From: an uncultured Bacteroidales bacterium
GTDB lineage: Bacteria > Bacteroidota > Bacteroidia > Bacteroidales > P3
Direction: 5' to 3'
DNA length: 50,703 nucleotides
Assembly: GCA_946183915.1 (NCBI GenBank)
Contig: CAMHDJ010000014.1
Span: 1-50,703 of the forward strand
The position numbers were made by a program, and so were the translations under genes. Positions 15,064 through 22,481 of this stretch are shown here, in pieces. A model generated the notes under the pieces. It saw only the letters and a program-made list of their open reading frames with translations, was not told the origin of the DNA and searched no databases. Within the stretch, counting starts at the first letter, position 1; every line of letters starts with the position of its first letter.

Positions 15064-16080
15064 ATGGTTACTCGAACATCAAGGCTGCAAGGCAGCAAAA
15101 AGAGAAGGGACGACGAATATTACACGTTGTTCCAAGACATAGCGGACGAAGTGAGCCACTATTTGCCCCAACTGCGAGGCAAGCGCATCCTGTGCCCCTG
15201 CGACTGGGACGAGAGTTACAACGAGGAGATTGTTTACAAGGAAGAAGGCTATGTGCTGGGACGTGGGCTGTTCGGTGCCGAAGGTACCATTAAGAATATT
15301 GACATCGCGGGAACTCGCGAGAAGATAGAGAAGCGGATGGATCGGGTGAAATGCCAGTTTGTCTATTATTTGCTCAATCAGGCAGAGGAATGGGGTATTA
15401 AGTCCATAAGCGTGAGCGGTTACAATCCACAGACGGGCGAGGGCGTGCGCTTTCAAGACATCGACTACAGCCATTACGATGTCATTATTACCAATCCACC
15501 GTTCAGTCAGTTCGACGAATTTGTTGACTTAATGGTCAAGAACGGCAAGGAGTTTCTCGTTATTGGTCCACAAACAGCACCTACGGAGAAGAGCATTATC
15601 CGACATTTCCAAGAAGGGAATATCCGCATCGGCTATCACTACCATCTGAGCGGCTTCAACCGCCCTGATGGCAGCACCCTGCCCAAGCAGCACAATACGC
15701 CACGTAGCTGCATGTGGTACACAAACCTACAGGTGGACGCTGACGACAGAGAACTGACGTTAATGGCCTCATATTATGATAATCCAGAAAAGTACCCGAA
15801 ATACGTGAACTATGATGCCATAGAGGTGCCAACCGTAGCTGATATACCCTACGACTATTATGGCGAGATGGGAATCCCCGTTACGTTTATGCAGAAATAC
15901 AATCCCAAACAGTTTGAGATCATCGGATCAAGCAGTCAACTAAGCAAGCCTCTAAAACCTTTAGTAGAAACAGATGCAGTATATACAGGTGGAGGACGTG
16001 GCCGTTTTTATCTTGCCGAAGGGAATAAGCACTATCGCAGATTGTGGGACAGAATGGTTATCAAACGAAGAAAGGAGTAA
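15064..16080 (+). CDS. EcoRI-family adenine-specific DNA methyltransferase
   Basis: A 338-residue N6-adenine methyltransferase of the EcoRI-methylase family. The catalytic motif NPPF is at residues 144-147 (DVIITNPPFSQFDEF), and the family-specific stretch LCPCDWDESYNEE (residues 43-55) stands in for the SAM-binding region. The length matches M.EcoRI relatives (about 320-340). The next gene, 3 bp downstream, is a DUF262-HNH nuclease, so the pair probably makes up a modification and restriction unit; no EcoRI-type endonuclease is present. Base composition is AT-richer than the flanking housekeeping genes, which suggests transfer. The region before the ATG is complementary to the upstream leader (14930-14940). 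Confidence 0.9.
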   Translation: MVTRTSRLQGSKKRRDDEYYTLFQDIADEVSHYLPQLRGKRILCPCDWDESYNEEIVYKEEGYVLGRGLFGAEGTIKNIDIAGTREKIEKRMDRVKCQFVYYLLNQAEEWGIKSISVSGYNPQTGEGVRFQDIDYSHYDVIITNPPFSQFDEFVDLMVKNGKEFLVIGPQTAPTEKSIIRHFQEGNIRIGYHYHLSGFNRPDGSTLPKQHNTPRSCMWYTNLQVDADDRELTLMASYYDNPEKYPKYVNYDAIEVPTVADIPYDYYGEMGIPVTFMQKYNPKQFEIIGSSSQLSKPLKPLVETDAVYTGGGRGRFYLAEGNKHYRRLWDRMVIKRRKE

Positions 16081-16083
16081 CAA

Positions 16084-17184
16084 ATGATGACAGTAAGAGA
16101 ACTATATGAAAAGGTTGTCAATGGTGTTATCATCAGTGACATTGAGCTACAACGGAATATTGTTTACGATGCAGACAAGCAGGCCCTGGTGATTGACAGC
16201 CTCTACAAAGGCATCCCTCTGCCAGCCTTCTACTTGTGGCAGAGAGAGGACGGAAAACTGGAGGTGCTCGACGGGAAGCAGCGCATCGAAGCCATCAAGA
16301 AATTCAAGCAGGGTAACCTACTGTATGAGGGTAAGTCATGGAAAGCCTACGCCTACGACAGTGACCTGCAGCAGGTAATTGACAATACAGAACTTACAAT
16401 CATTACTTGCAGCGGCGACGAAGAGAAGAAACGAATGATATTTAAGCGTATCAATACGCTGGGCGTTCAGCTCTCGAAGTTTGAGGTTCTTAATGGCCTG
16501 TACCATGGCGAGTACATAGAAGGGTTGAACTACTACTTTGCTAATGACGCCAATGTTAGAAATGTGTTGCCAAACGCACCTGTTGACCGTGGAGATAATA
16601 AGTATCGCCTGCTTGAATACATATACTATGTACGAAACAAGAGTGTTTTTCCCAAACGGAGCGAGTTGGACGACTATGTGCAGCAACACAAGGATGAATC
16701 ATTCAACGAGGAGGTCAAGAAGATAAAACCATATATTGGCTTTATTCGTGATGTTTTTGGCGATGCCTCCAAGATAAGCCCAGCATTGAAATTCAAGTTG
16801 GCGGTGAAATACCAGAAAGACCGAGCCATCTGGCTGCAGCACAAAGATGCAATATGCAAAGACTGCAACGCATTCATTAAAAGCGATGGATACAAGTTAT
16901 CTTCCAGCAAGGATGAGGATATTGAGGCAATGGTTCTCGGTATTGTTGGCAATCTGAGTGTTGATCCGAAGCGTTTGTTTACAGCAGATGACAAGGCAAA
17001 ATTGCTTGCAGAGTTGGAACCAGATGAGAGGGGACTATACGAATGCACAAAGTGCCACCAGCATTTTGCGGCAGACGAACTAACTATTGACCACATAAAA
17101 CCGTGGAGTAAAGGTGGACGAACTGTGTTGACGAATGCTTGCTTATTATGCAGAGCCTGTAATAGTAGCAAGGGGAATAAATGA
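16084..17184 (+). CDS. DUF262 and HNH nuclease protein
   Basis: A 366-residue protein. The N-terminal DUF262 (ParB/Srx-like, GmrSD-N) domain has the signature LDGKQR at residues 62-67 within LEVLDGKQRIEAIKKF, used for nucleotide binding or hydrolysis in relatives. The C-terminus (about 319-366) is an HNH nuclease with zinc-type pairs CTKC and CRAC around DHIKPWSKGGRT and CNSSKG. DUF262 occurs in type IV restriction (GmrSD), BrxU and SspE, all anti-phage nucleases. Here it follows an adenine methyltransferase by 3 bp, suggesting a nuclease gated by methylation state. The gene is clearly AT-rich. A role in defence is inference from family and context. Confidence 0.88.
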   Translation: MMTVRELYEKVVNGVIISDIELQRNIVYDADKQALVIDSLYKGIPLPAFYLWQREDGKLEVLDGKQRIEAIKKFKQGNLLYEGKSWKAYAYDSDLQQVIDNTELTIITCSGDEEKKRMIFKRINTLGVQLSKFEVLNGLYHGEYIEGLNYYFANDANVRNVLPNAPVDRGDNKYRLLEYIYYVRNKSVFPKRSELDDYVQQHKDESFNEEVKKIKPYIGFIRDVFGDASKISPALKFKLAVKYQKDRAIWLQHKDAICKDCNAFIKSDGYKLSSSKDEDIEAMVLGIVGNLSVDPKRLFTADDKAKLLAELEPDERGLYECTKCHQHFAADELTIDHIKPWSKGGRTVLTNACLLCRACNSSKGNK

Positions 17185-17311
17185 TGCCATTTTCGTCGAA
17201 CCATCACAGACGGACCACCGAAGCATCACTATAAGAACACTATCGGAACCATAGCGTTACCATATACCGAGGCAAAAGGGGAGCAAAAGATGAGCAAAAG
17301 GGGAGTAAAAC

Positions 17312-17527
17312 CTATAGAGCATTTTTTAGCTCTTTCTCAAGACTATCGTAAAGATAAGCTGGACTTTGAAAATAGAGGCCGGTTTTCGTATTGTTCAGCG
17401 CAGCGTAAGTCTTGGATTTGTATACAATATTCATGGCCTCACGCATCGTCATTGAACGCTCTTCCATTAGACGAGCTATCATTTCGCGCGTCAACGTCTC
17501 TATCATGAATGTTTCTTTCCCGCTCAT
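17312..17527 (-). CDS. Small third protein of the DUF3791/DUF3990 cassette
   Basis: A 71-residue protein starting at the ATG (17527) that overlaps the DUF3990 stop in ATGA. The sequence MTMREAMNIVYKSKTYAALNNTKTGLYFQSPAYLYDSLEKEL resembles small proteins regularly found beside DUF3990 genes in Bacteroidales and Firmicutes. An antitoxin or accessory role is likely by position but not proven. No known domain is named here. Convergent with the DUF262 gene, whose end is about 130 bp away; that gap holds only short AAAAGGGGAG-type repeats. Confidence 0.75.
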   Translation of the reverse strand: MSGKETFMIETLTREMIARLMEERSMTMREAMNIVYKSKTYAALNNTKTGLYFQSPAYLYDSLEKELKNAL

Positions 17528-17994
17528 GATCTTTGCAATGATTGAATAGCCATATCCGTGGCAAACATATACTGGATGGTCACGGTATGGTATTTGATTT
17601 CTTCAAGGAACTGCTCTTCTGTTATGATCCCCTCTTCTACTCGGCGTATCTGGTAGCCAATCACATCGTCGGCAATTGGTCCAATTACAATATCGTAGTT
17701 GTGAACCTGTGTTCGTGTGCGGTTCTTGCGGTTCATCAACACAAAACGAGCCCACTCCATAGTATAACTGTCAAACTGGAGTACCTTCAATGCTTGTAGT
17801 GCATTGTTGTCAATGGTGTATTCATACACACGGGCTTCGCCGACGCCATATTGTTCAAACTTGCGTTCGGCTTGTCGTTGTGCCACCTGTTTGTCGGGAG
17901 TAAGATAAAATCCGATACCAAAGTCTTTGCCGACTCGACTTTCTTTGAGGTCTATTCGCAGTATTTCTGCATTGGTTCCATGATAGAGTTTCAT
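17524..17994 (-). CDS. DUF3990 protein, ADP-ribosyltransferase-like putative toxin
   Basis: A 156-residue member of DUF3990, which belongs to the ADP-ribosyltransferase fold. Candidate active-site residues in the expected order are His5 (KLYHGT), Tyr30 (GIGFYLT) and Glu80 (MEWARFVL), an H-Y-E arrangement. Such proteins would transfer ADP-ribose from NAD to a cellular target. It overlaps the upstream DUF3791 gene and the downstream small gene by 4 bp each, the tight coupling seen in toxin-antitoxin units. Target unknown; the toxin role is inference from fold and arrangement. Confidence 0.82.
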   Translation of the reverse strand: MKLYHGTNAEILRIDLKESRVGKDFGIGFYLTPDKQVAQRQAERKFEQYGVGEARVYEYTIDNNALQALKVLQFDSYTMEWARFVLMNRKNRTRTQVHNYDIVIGPIADDVIGYQIRRVEEGIITEEQFLEEIKYHTVTIQYMFATDMAIQSLQRS

Positions 17995-18221
17995 GCAAGA
18001 GTCCCTCCCATTCGTTTGCAGTAAGCCGTTAGGTCCTCAACTGTGTTGTCAAAAGAGAATGTGTGTTCTACATCATAAAATCTATCCACGAAGTCAAGGC
18101 CTTTGTATCGCTGTAAATACTCGTATGCCTGCGACGTAGATATTTGGTGCGCCGTGGCAAACTCTGTTATAAGAGCCACAAAGTAGTTGATTTTATCAAG
18201 TGTATTCTTACTCATATTCAC
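17991..18221 (-). CDS. DUF3791 protein, putative antitoxin
   Basis: A 76-residue DUF3791 protein; FVDRFYDVEHTFSFDNTVEDL is the family signature (YDxxHT). DUF3791 genes normally precede DUF3990 genes, as here, and are thought to be the antitoxin partner. The stop overlaps the DUF3990 start (ATGA, 17991-17994). The start is the ATG at 18221, with MSKNTLDKINYF beginning two codons in; either Met could be used. First gene of the three-gene cassette. Confidence 0.8.
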   Translation of the reverse strand: MNMSKNTLDKINYFVALITEFATAHQISTSQAYEYLQRYKGLDFVDRFYDVEHTFSFDNTVEDLTAYCKRMGGTLA

Positions 18222-18266
18222 CCAATTTAACGCGACATTTCATTTTTTATTGTGTAAAAAGCAAAA

Positions 18267-18296
18267 AGCAGGCCGCCATATTTATGGCGGCCTGCT
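18267..18296. terminator. Strong terminator downstream of the DUF1015 gene
   Basis: Fourteen-base-pair perfect stem (18267-18280 with 18283-18296), 2-nt loop. On the minus strand it is followed by TTTTTGCTTTTT, fitting termination of the 18337-19659 gene and separating it from the DUF3791 cassette. Confidence 0.8.
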
Positions 18297-18336
18297 ACTT
18301 ATCTACTTAAATACTGTCTACTTTACTACTGACAGC

Positions 18337-19659
18337 CTAGCAGAGCTCGTGGATCACGAGGCCGGAGCGCAGTTTGGGCTCGAACCAGGTGGTCTTCGGA
18401 GGCATGATGTTGCCGGTGTCGGCAATGTCGATGATCTGCTTCATGCTGACGGGATAGAGGGCGAAGGCCACCTTCATCTCGCCGCTGTCGACGCGACGTT
18501 TCAGCTCGCCGAGGCCGCGGATACCGCCCACAAAGTCGATGCGCTTGTCGGTGCGGAGGTCCTTGATGCCGAGCACCTTGTCCAGCACGAGGTTGGAGAG
18601 GATGGTGACGTCGAGCACGCCGATGGGGTCGTTGTCGTTGTAGGTGCCGGGCTTGGCCGTGAGGCTGTACCACACACCCTCGAAGTACATCGAGAAGTTG
18701 TGGAGCTTGGCGGGCTTGTACTCCTGGCTGCACTCGCAGTGGCAGGGCAGTTCGCACTCGCACTTTCCGCCGTTCTTGGTGCAGTCGCACTTGCACTCGA
18801 TGTCGAAGTTCTCGGCCAGCTTGGCGAAGAACTCCTTGCCGCTGAGGCCGTTGAGATCCTTGACGACGCGGTTGTAGTCGATGACGTTCAGCTGGTTGTC
18901 GGGGAAGATGACGGTCATGAAGTAGTTGTACTCCTCCTTGCCGGTGTGGTGGGGGTTCTGTTCCTTCTTCTCCTGTCCCACGAGGGCGGCGGCGGCGCTG
19001 CGGTGGTGGCCGTCGGCGATGTACATGGCGGGAACCTTCTTGTCGAAGAGCTCGACGAGCTCGTCGATGAGCTTGCGGTCGTCGATGACCCAGAAGCGGT
19101 GGCCGAAGCCGTCTTCCTTGGCGATGAAGTCGTAGATGGGCTTCTTGGCGGTGACGCTGGCCACGATCTCGTCGATGCGAGCCACGGAGGGATAGGCGAA
19201 GAACACCGGCTCCACGTTGGCGTTGGTGATGCGGACGTGCTTCATGCGGTCCTCTTCCTTGTCCTTGCGGGTCAGCTCGTGTTTCTTGATGACCTTGTTG
19301 ACATAGTCCTCGCTGTAGGCGCAGGCCACGATGCCGTACTGCCACTTGGCGTTGGCATCCTTGGGGTTCATGCTCTGGGCGTAGATGTAGAGTTTCTCCT
19401 CCTCATCCTTCACCAGCCAGCCGAGGTCCTTGAACATGTTGTAGTTCTTCACCACCTGGAGGTACACTTCGGGCGAGTGCTCGTCGGTGCCGGCGGGCAG
19501 GTCGATCTCAGCCTTGGTGACATGCAGCAGGCTGTAGGGGTTGCCCTCGCACTCCACGCGGGCCTCTTCGGAGTTCAGTACGTCGTAGGGACGCGAAGCC
19601 AGTTTCTCGACGATGTCCACCGGGGGGCGGAATCCTTTGAAAGGTTTGATAACGCTCAT
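18337..19659 (-). CDS. DUF1015 family protein with cysteine-rich insert
   Basis: A 440-residue DUF1015 protein; the family is conserved in Bacteroidota and often annotated as a putative SpoOJ/ParA/ParB/repB-like protein without clear function. The signature is MYIADGHHRSAAA (residues 212-224), with SRPYDVLN near the N-terminus. Unusual is residues 289-310, where eight cysteines lie within 22 residues in CxC pairs (CKCDC, CEC, CHCEC), a metallothionein-like arrangement that could bind metal. Transcribed from the divergent promoter region at 19705 and ended by the hairpin at 18267. The cysteine insert sits between NFDIE and the conserved YKPAKLHNF stretch. Confidence 0.88.
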   Translation of the reverse strand: MSVIKPFKGFRPPVDIVEKLASRPYDVLNSEEARVECEGNPYSLLHVTKAEIDLPAGTDEHSPEVYLQVVKNYNMFKDLGWLVKDEEEKLYIYAQSMNPKDANAKWQYGIVACAYSEDYVNKVIKKHELTRKDKEEDRMKHVRITNANVEPVFFAYPSVARIDEIVASVTAKKPIYDFIAKEDGFGHRFWVIDDRKLIDELVELFDKKVPAMYIADGHHRSAAAALVGQEKKEQNPHHTGKEEYNYFMTVIFPDNQLNVIDYNRVVKDLNGLSGKEFFAKLAENFDIECKCDCTKNGGKCECELPCHCECSQEYKPAKLHNFSMYFEGVWYSLTAKPGTYNDNDPIGVLDVTILSNLVLDKVLGIKDLRTDKRIDFVGGIRGLGELKRRVDSGEMKVAFALYPVSMKQIIDIADTGNIMPPKTTWFEPKLRSGLVIHELC

Positions 19660-19704
19660 ATTGTGTCTGTTTTATTTGTTGATTTTTAATATTATTTGAG
19701 GCTG

Positions 19705-19712
19705 CAAAGATA
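19705..19712 (-). promoter_or_regulatory. -7 box of the DUF1015 gene
   Basis: TATCTTTG on the minus strand within GTGCGTATCTTTGCAG. The identical 16 bases occur on the plus strand at 19761-19776, so the two promoters form an inverted repeat facing away from each other. Confidence 0.65.
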
Positions 19713-19743
19713 CGCACATTTTCTCACATGGCGAAATCTTTTT

Positions 19744-19773
19744 TTGCCGTATGGAAAAAAGTGCGTATCTTTG
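19744..19773 (+). promoter_or_regulatory. Promoter of the 6S-like RNA
   Basis: TTG (19744-19746), 19 bp, TATCTTTG (19766-19773). Exact consensus; no convincing ORF follows within 200 bp, consistent with an RNA gene. Confidence 0.75.
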
Positions 19774-19778
19774 CAGTC

Positions 19779-19970
19779 GATTTCAACAGTGAAATCAACG
19801 AAGCGTTGTATCTTCGTCTTGCAATTGGAAACCTGAGAAATTTTCAAGTGACGCAAGGAAATATGACGGCTTCGCGCATATTAGCGTGGGCTGTTGTCTG
19901 TTTCTCCGTCACAAGGTAATTCTCAGGACCTCCAATTGAAGAAGTGGTACACGGCACCACGCTTCTTTTT
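19779..19970 (+). ncRNA. Rod-shaped small RNA, candidate 6S RNA
   Basis: About 190 nt between a consensus promoter and a terminator hairpin (19940-19964 followed by TTTTT). It folds as one long rod: CAATTGGA (19822-19829) with 19931-19938, CCTGAGAAATT (19832-19842) with 19918-19927, GTGACG (19848-19853) with 19907-19912. A large internal loop follows, then an apical hairpin (about 19865-19898). Size, long closing stem and central bubble fit 6S RNA, which imitates an open promoter and binds RNA polymerase. I cannot confirm family membership by eye; another structured RNA is possible. Short open frames inside it are not convincing. Confidence 0.5.
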
Positions 19971-20019
19971 ATTATTGCTCAACGGGGTGCGGGCGAGCAT
20001 AGATTAAAAAAAACATACC

Positions 20020-20418
20020 ATGTTCAAACAAATCAAAAAAGTGGCGATGCTGTTCTTTGTGGCAGCCACAATGTTCACCGCCTCGTCCTGCAGTAAGGAT
20101 GATGGGTATTCCGAAAGCGACATCATCGGTGTCTGGTATTTCCCGACGAGTGTCGGCTATGACCAGCTGCGCGGTGCGAAACTCGACATCAAGGCCGACC
20201 ACACCGTCACAATCAACGCTACCACTGGTACGATGACTTTCGATTGGACGTTCAAGGACAACCAGTTCACAGCCACCCGTACATCAGGGCAATACACTGG
20301 CGTTCTGTCATTCAACGTCAAGGAGGTTACCTCGGACTACATGACTGAGGAGGGAGACTACCGAATGAATGGTAATGTCCTCGGCAGCGTAAGTGGAACG
20401 ATGCGGCATTCTTTGTAG
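20020..20418 (+). CDS. Small lipocalin-like lipoprotein
   Basis: A 132-residue lipoprotein with lipobox TASSC (Cys24). The mature part begins IIGVWYFPTS and alternates short beta strands (LDIKADHTVTINATTGTMTFDWTFKDNQFTATRT is strand-rich), as in small lipocalin-like Bacteroidales lipoproteins that open with a GxW motif. Function unknown; probably sits at the outer membrane. Stands alone between the 6S-like RNA and a bidirectional terminator. Confidence 0.75.
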   Translation: MFKQIKKVAMLFFVAATMFTASSCSKDDGYSESDIIGVWYFPTSVGYDQLRGAKLDIKADHTVTINATTGTMTFDWTFKDNQFTATRTSGQYTGVLSFNVKEVTSDYMTEEGDYRMNGNVLGSVSGTMRHSL

Positions 20419-20447
20419 TCCATCCCATTAAATAGAAGGAATAGAAA

Positions 20448-20477
20448 AGAGGCTTGCGCCTATTGGCGCAAGCCTCT
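20448..20477. terminator. Bidirectional terminator
   Basis: Perfect 13-bp GC-rich stem (20448-20460 with 20465-20477), TATT loop. T-rich sequence follows on both strands. It sits between the convergent lipoprotein gene (ends 20418) and ORF6N gene (ends 20503). Confidence 0.8.
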
Positions 20478-20502
20478 CTCGTTTTGTTTGTTTTGAGTCT
20501 GA

Positions 20503-21135
20503 TTATTCTGTAGAGGTTTTATATCCTATCTTTTTGCGTGGTTGGGCAGGCTTCTCTCGCATCTCGTCAAGCGCGTCGTTGAGTGCGGCTATCTGGATGG
20601 CCACTTCCATGTTGGTGGCGCTCTGGTCATGGAGAATGTCGTCGACGCGGGCATTGAGTTGGTCAACTTTCATCGACAGTTTCTCCAATTTCATATCCGT
20701 AGCCTGCATGGCGCTCATGGCATTGCGGATAGCCACGAAGGCACGCATTATGTTGATGTTGACCTGTATGGCTATGCTTGAACGCAGAACAGAACTGAGC
20801 ATGGCAATACCGAGTTCAGTAAAGGCATAGGGCAAGGCTCTGTCTCCACCTCTGTTTGAAATCGCAATTTGCGATTTCATAGCATCGGCTTTTTTGTTTG
20901 AAATCGCAATTTGCGATTTCAAACGCGTCCACTCGTCCTTGTCAAGACGAAACATGAAGTCTTCAGGGAATCGTTCAATGTTTCGTTTTACAGCCTCGTT
21001 AAGACGACCTGTTGTAACATCATATAGTTCTGACAGGTCACGGTCAAGCATCACACGCTGGCCGCGTATCAAATAGATACGGTCCTTGATGGCCTCAATG
21101 GGAACGTTCTCTACAGGGACAATCTCTTTATCCAC
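20503..21135 (-). CDS. ORF6N domain protein
   Basis: A 210-residue protein. The ORF6N domain (about residues 10-100; IYLIRGQRVMLDRDLSELYDV, LPYAFTELGIAML) is a DNA-binding module common in phage and accessory regions. A helical, coiled-coil-prone C-terminus follows. The segment KSQIAISN occurs twice (residues about 73-80 and 86-93), encoded by two near-palindromic copies of AAATCGCAATTTGCGATTT. Its end is close to gcvT (12 bp gap from its start to the gcvT stop), so it may be transcribed from the gcvT promoter. Lower GC than gcvT suggests a later arrival. Role unknown. Confidence 0.85.
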   Translation of the reverse strand: MDKEIVPVENVPIEAIKDRIYLIRGQRVMLDRDLSELYDVTTGRLNEAVKRNIERFPEDFMFRLDKDEWTRLKSQIAISNKKADAMKSQIAISNRGGDRALPYAFTELGIAMLSSVLRSSIAIQVNINIMRAFVAIRNAMSAMQATDMKLEKLSMKVDQLNARVDDILHDQSATNMEVAIQIAALNDALDEMREKPAQPRKKIGYKTSTE

Positions 21136-21147
21136 GGAGTCTGTGCT

Positions 21148-22254
21148 TTATCCCTCGTAGAAGGGCATCTTGACGGTGACGGCCTTGAGGAGTTTCTCGC
21201 GGATCTTGATGTAGATCTCGGTGCCGACTTTGGCGTACTCGGCCTTGATGAGGGCGGTGCCGATGTTCTTGCCGGTGCTGGGGCTGGGGCTGCCCGAGCG
21301 CACCTCGCCGATCTTGTTGCCCTGGGCGTCGCAGACCTCGTAGCCGTTGCGGGCGATGCCGCGGTCGACCATCTCGAAGCCGGCCACTTTGCGCTTGAAG
21401 CCGGCGGCCTTCTGGGCGAGGAGGAGTTCCTTGTTGATGAAGTTGTTGTTCTCGGCTTTCAGCTTGACAATGAAGGCCAGCGGAGCCTCCAGCGGGCTGA
21501 CGGTGTCGTCCATCTCGTGGCCGTAGAGGGCGAAGCCCTTCTCCAGACGCAGGGTGTCGCGGCAGCCCAGACCGGCGGGCATGATGCCGTACTCCTTGCC
21601 AGCCTCGAAGACCTTGTCCCACACCTCGATGGCTTTCTCCTTGGGGATGTAGATCTCGCATCCGCCGGCGCCGGTGTAGCCCGTGGTGCAGAGGATGATG
21701 TTGGGGATGCCGGCGAAGGTGAGGATCTTGAAGGTGTAGTACTCCATGTCGACGATGTTCTCGCTGGTCAGCTTCTGCATGGCCTTCAGGGCGTTGGGGC
21801 CCTGCACGGCGAGCTGAGCCCACTGCTCGCTCTCGTTGACGAAGTCGCGGCCGAGCTCCATGCCCATCTTGTCGGCAATCTGGCTCATCCAAGCCCAGTC
21901 CTTGTCGATGTTGGCGGCGTTGGGCACCATGAAGTACTCGTCGTCATGGACGCGATAGACGAGCATGTCGTCCACCACGCCACCCTGACCGTTGGGCAGG
22001 CAGGTGTACTGCACCTTGCCGTCGAAGAGGTCCTCGACGTTGTTGGTGGTCACATACTGCATGAAGTGCTTGGCGATGGGGCCTTTGGCGCGGAACTCGC
22101 CCATGTGGCTCACGTCGAACACGCCCACGTTGTTGCGCACGTTGTTGTGCTCCTCGATGAGGGTGGTGTACTGGATGGGCATGTTGTAGCCCGCAAATTC
22201 GGCCATCTTGGCGCCGAGTTTGATGTGAAGGTCGGTGTACGGTGTGGTTTTCAT
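21148..22254 (-). CDS. gcvT: Aminomethyltransferase (glycine cleavage T protein)
   Basis: Releases ammonia from the aminomethyl-lipoyl intermediate and hands the one-carbon unit to tetrahydrofolate in the glycine cleavage system. At 368 residues it has the family length. Visible motifs are VGVFDVSHMGEF near residue 45, VVDDMLVYR, GYTGAGGCEIYIP, and the C-terminal SPSTGKNIGTALI. Start ATG at 22254. No other gcv gene lies in the window, so the system is not clustered here. The product is cytosolic. Confidence 0.96.
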   Translation of the reverse strand: MKTTPYTDLHIKLGAKMAEFAGYNMPIQYTTLIEEHNNVRNNVGVFDVSHMGEFRAKGPIAKHFMQYVTTNNVEDLFDGKVQYTCLPNGQGGVVDDMLVYRVHDDEYFMVPNAANIDKDWAWMSQIADKMGMELGRDFVNESEQWAQLAVQGPNALKAMQKLTSENIVDMEYYTFKILTFAGIPNIILCTTGYTGAGGCEIYIPKEKAIEVWDKVFEAGKEYGIMPAGLGCRDTLRLEKGFALYGHEMDDTVSPLEAPLAFIVKLKAENNNFINKELLLAQKAAGFKRKVAGFEMVDRGIARNGYEVCDAQGNKIGEVRSGSPSPSTGKNIGTALIKAEYAKVGTEIYIKIREKLLKAVTVKMPFYEG

Positions 22255-22481
22255 TACTAATTTATTGTTTTTGTTTGATTTATTTTCATTGTTAATATGT
22301 GCTATAACGTAGTGTTGTCCGCTTTATTGTGCGCGGATGAAAAAAAAGCGCCAAGTGTTGAAAGTCATGTTTTTGAGATAAAAAAAACAGTCTGTCGGAC
22401 ACGTTGCCGGGGACTGATTCCAACGTCGGAAACGGCAGCCCGCCACGCTACATGCAGATAATCTGCATATTCTGTGCATTT

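Noticed and set aside
14795-15065. Retron-like msr-msd RNA, suggested by long inverted repeats next to a defence gene
   Set aside because: No reverse transcriptase gene anywhere near; the promoter, terminator and start-codon pairing fit a leader RNA better.
15064-16080. Complete EcoRI-type restriction-modification system
   Set aside because: The methyltransferase family fits, but no EcoRI-like endonuclease is present; the neighbour is a DUF262-HNH protein of a different family.
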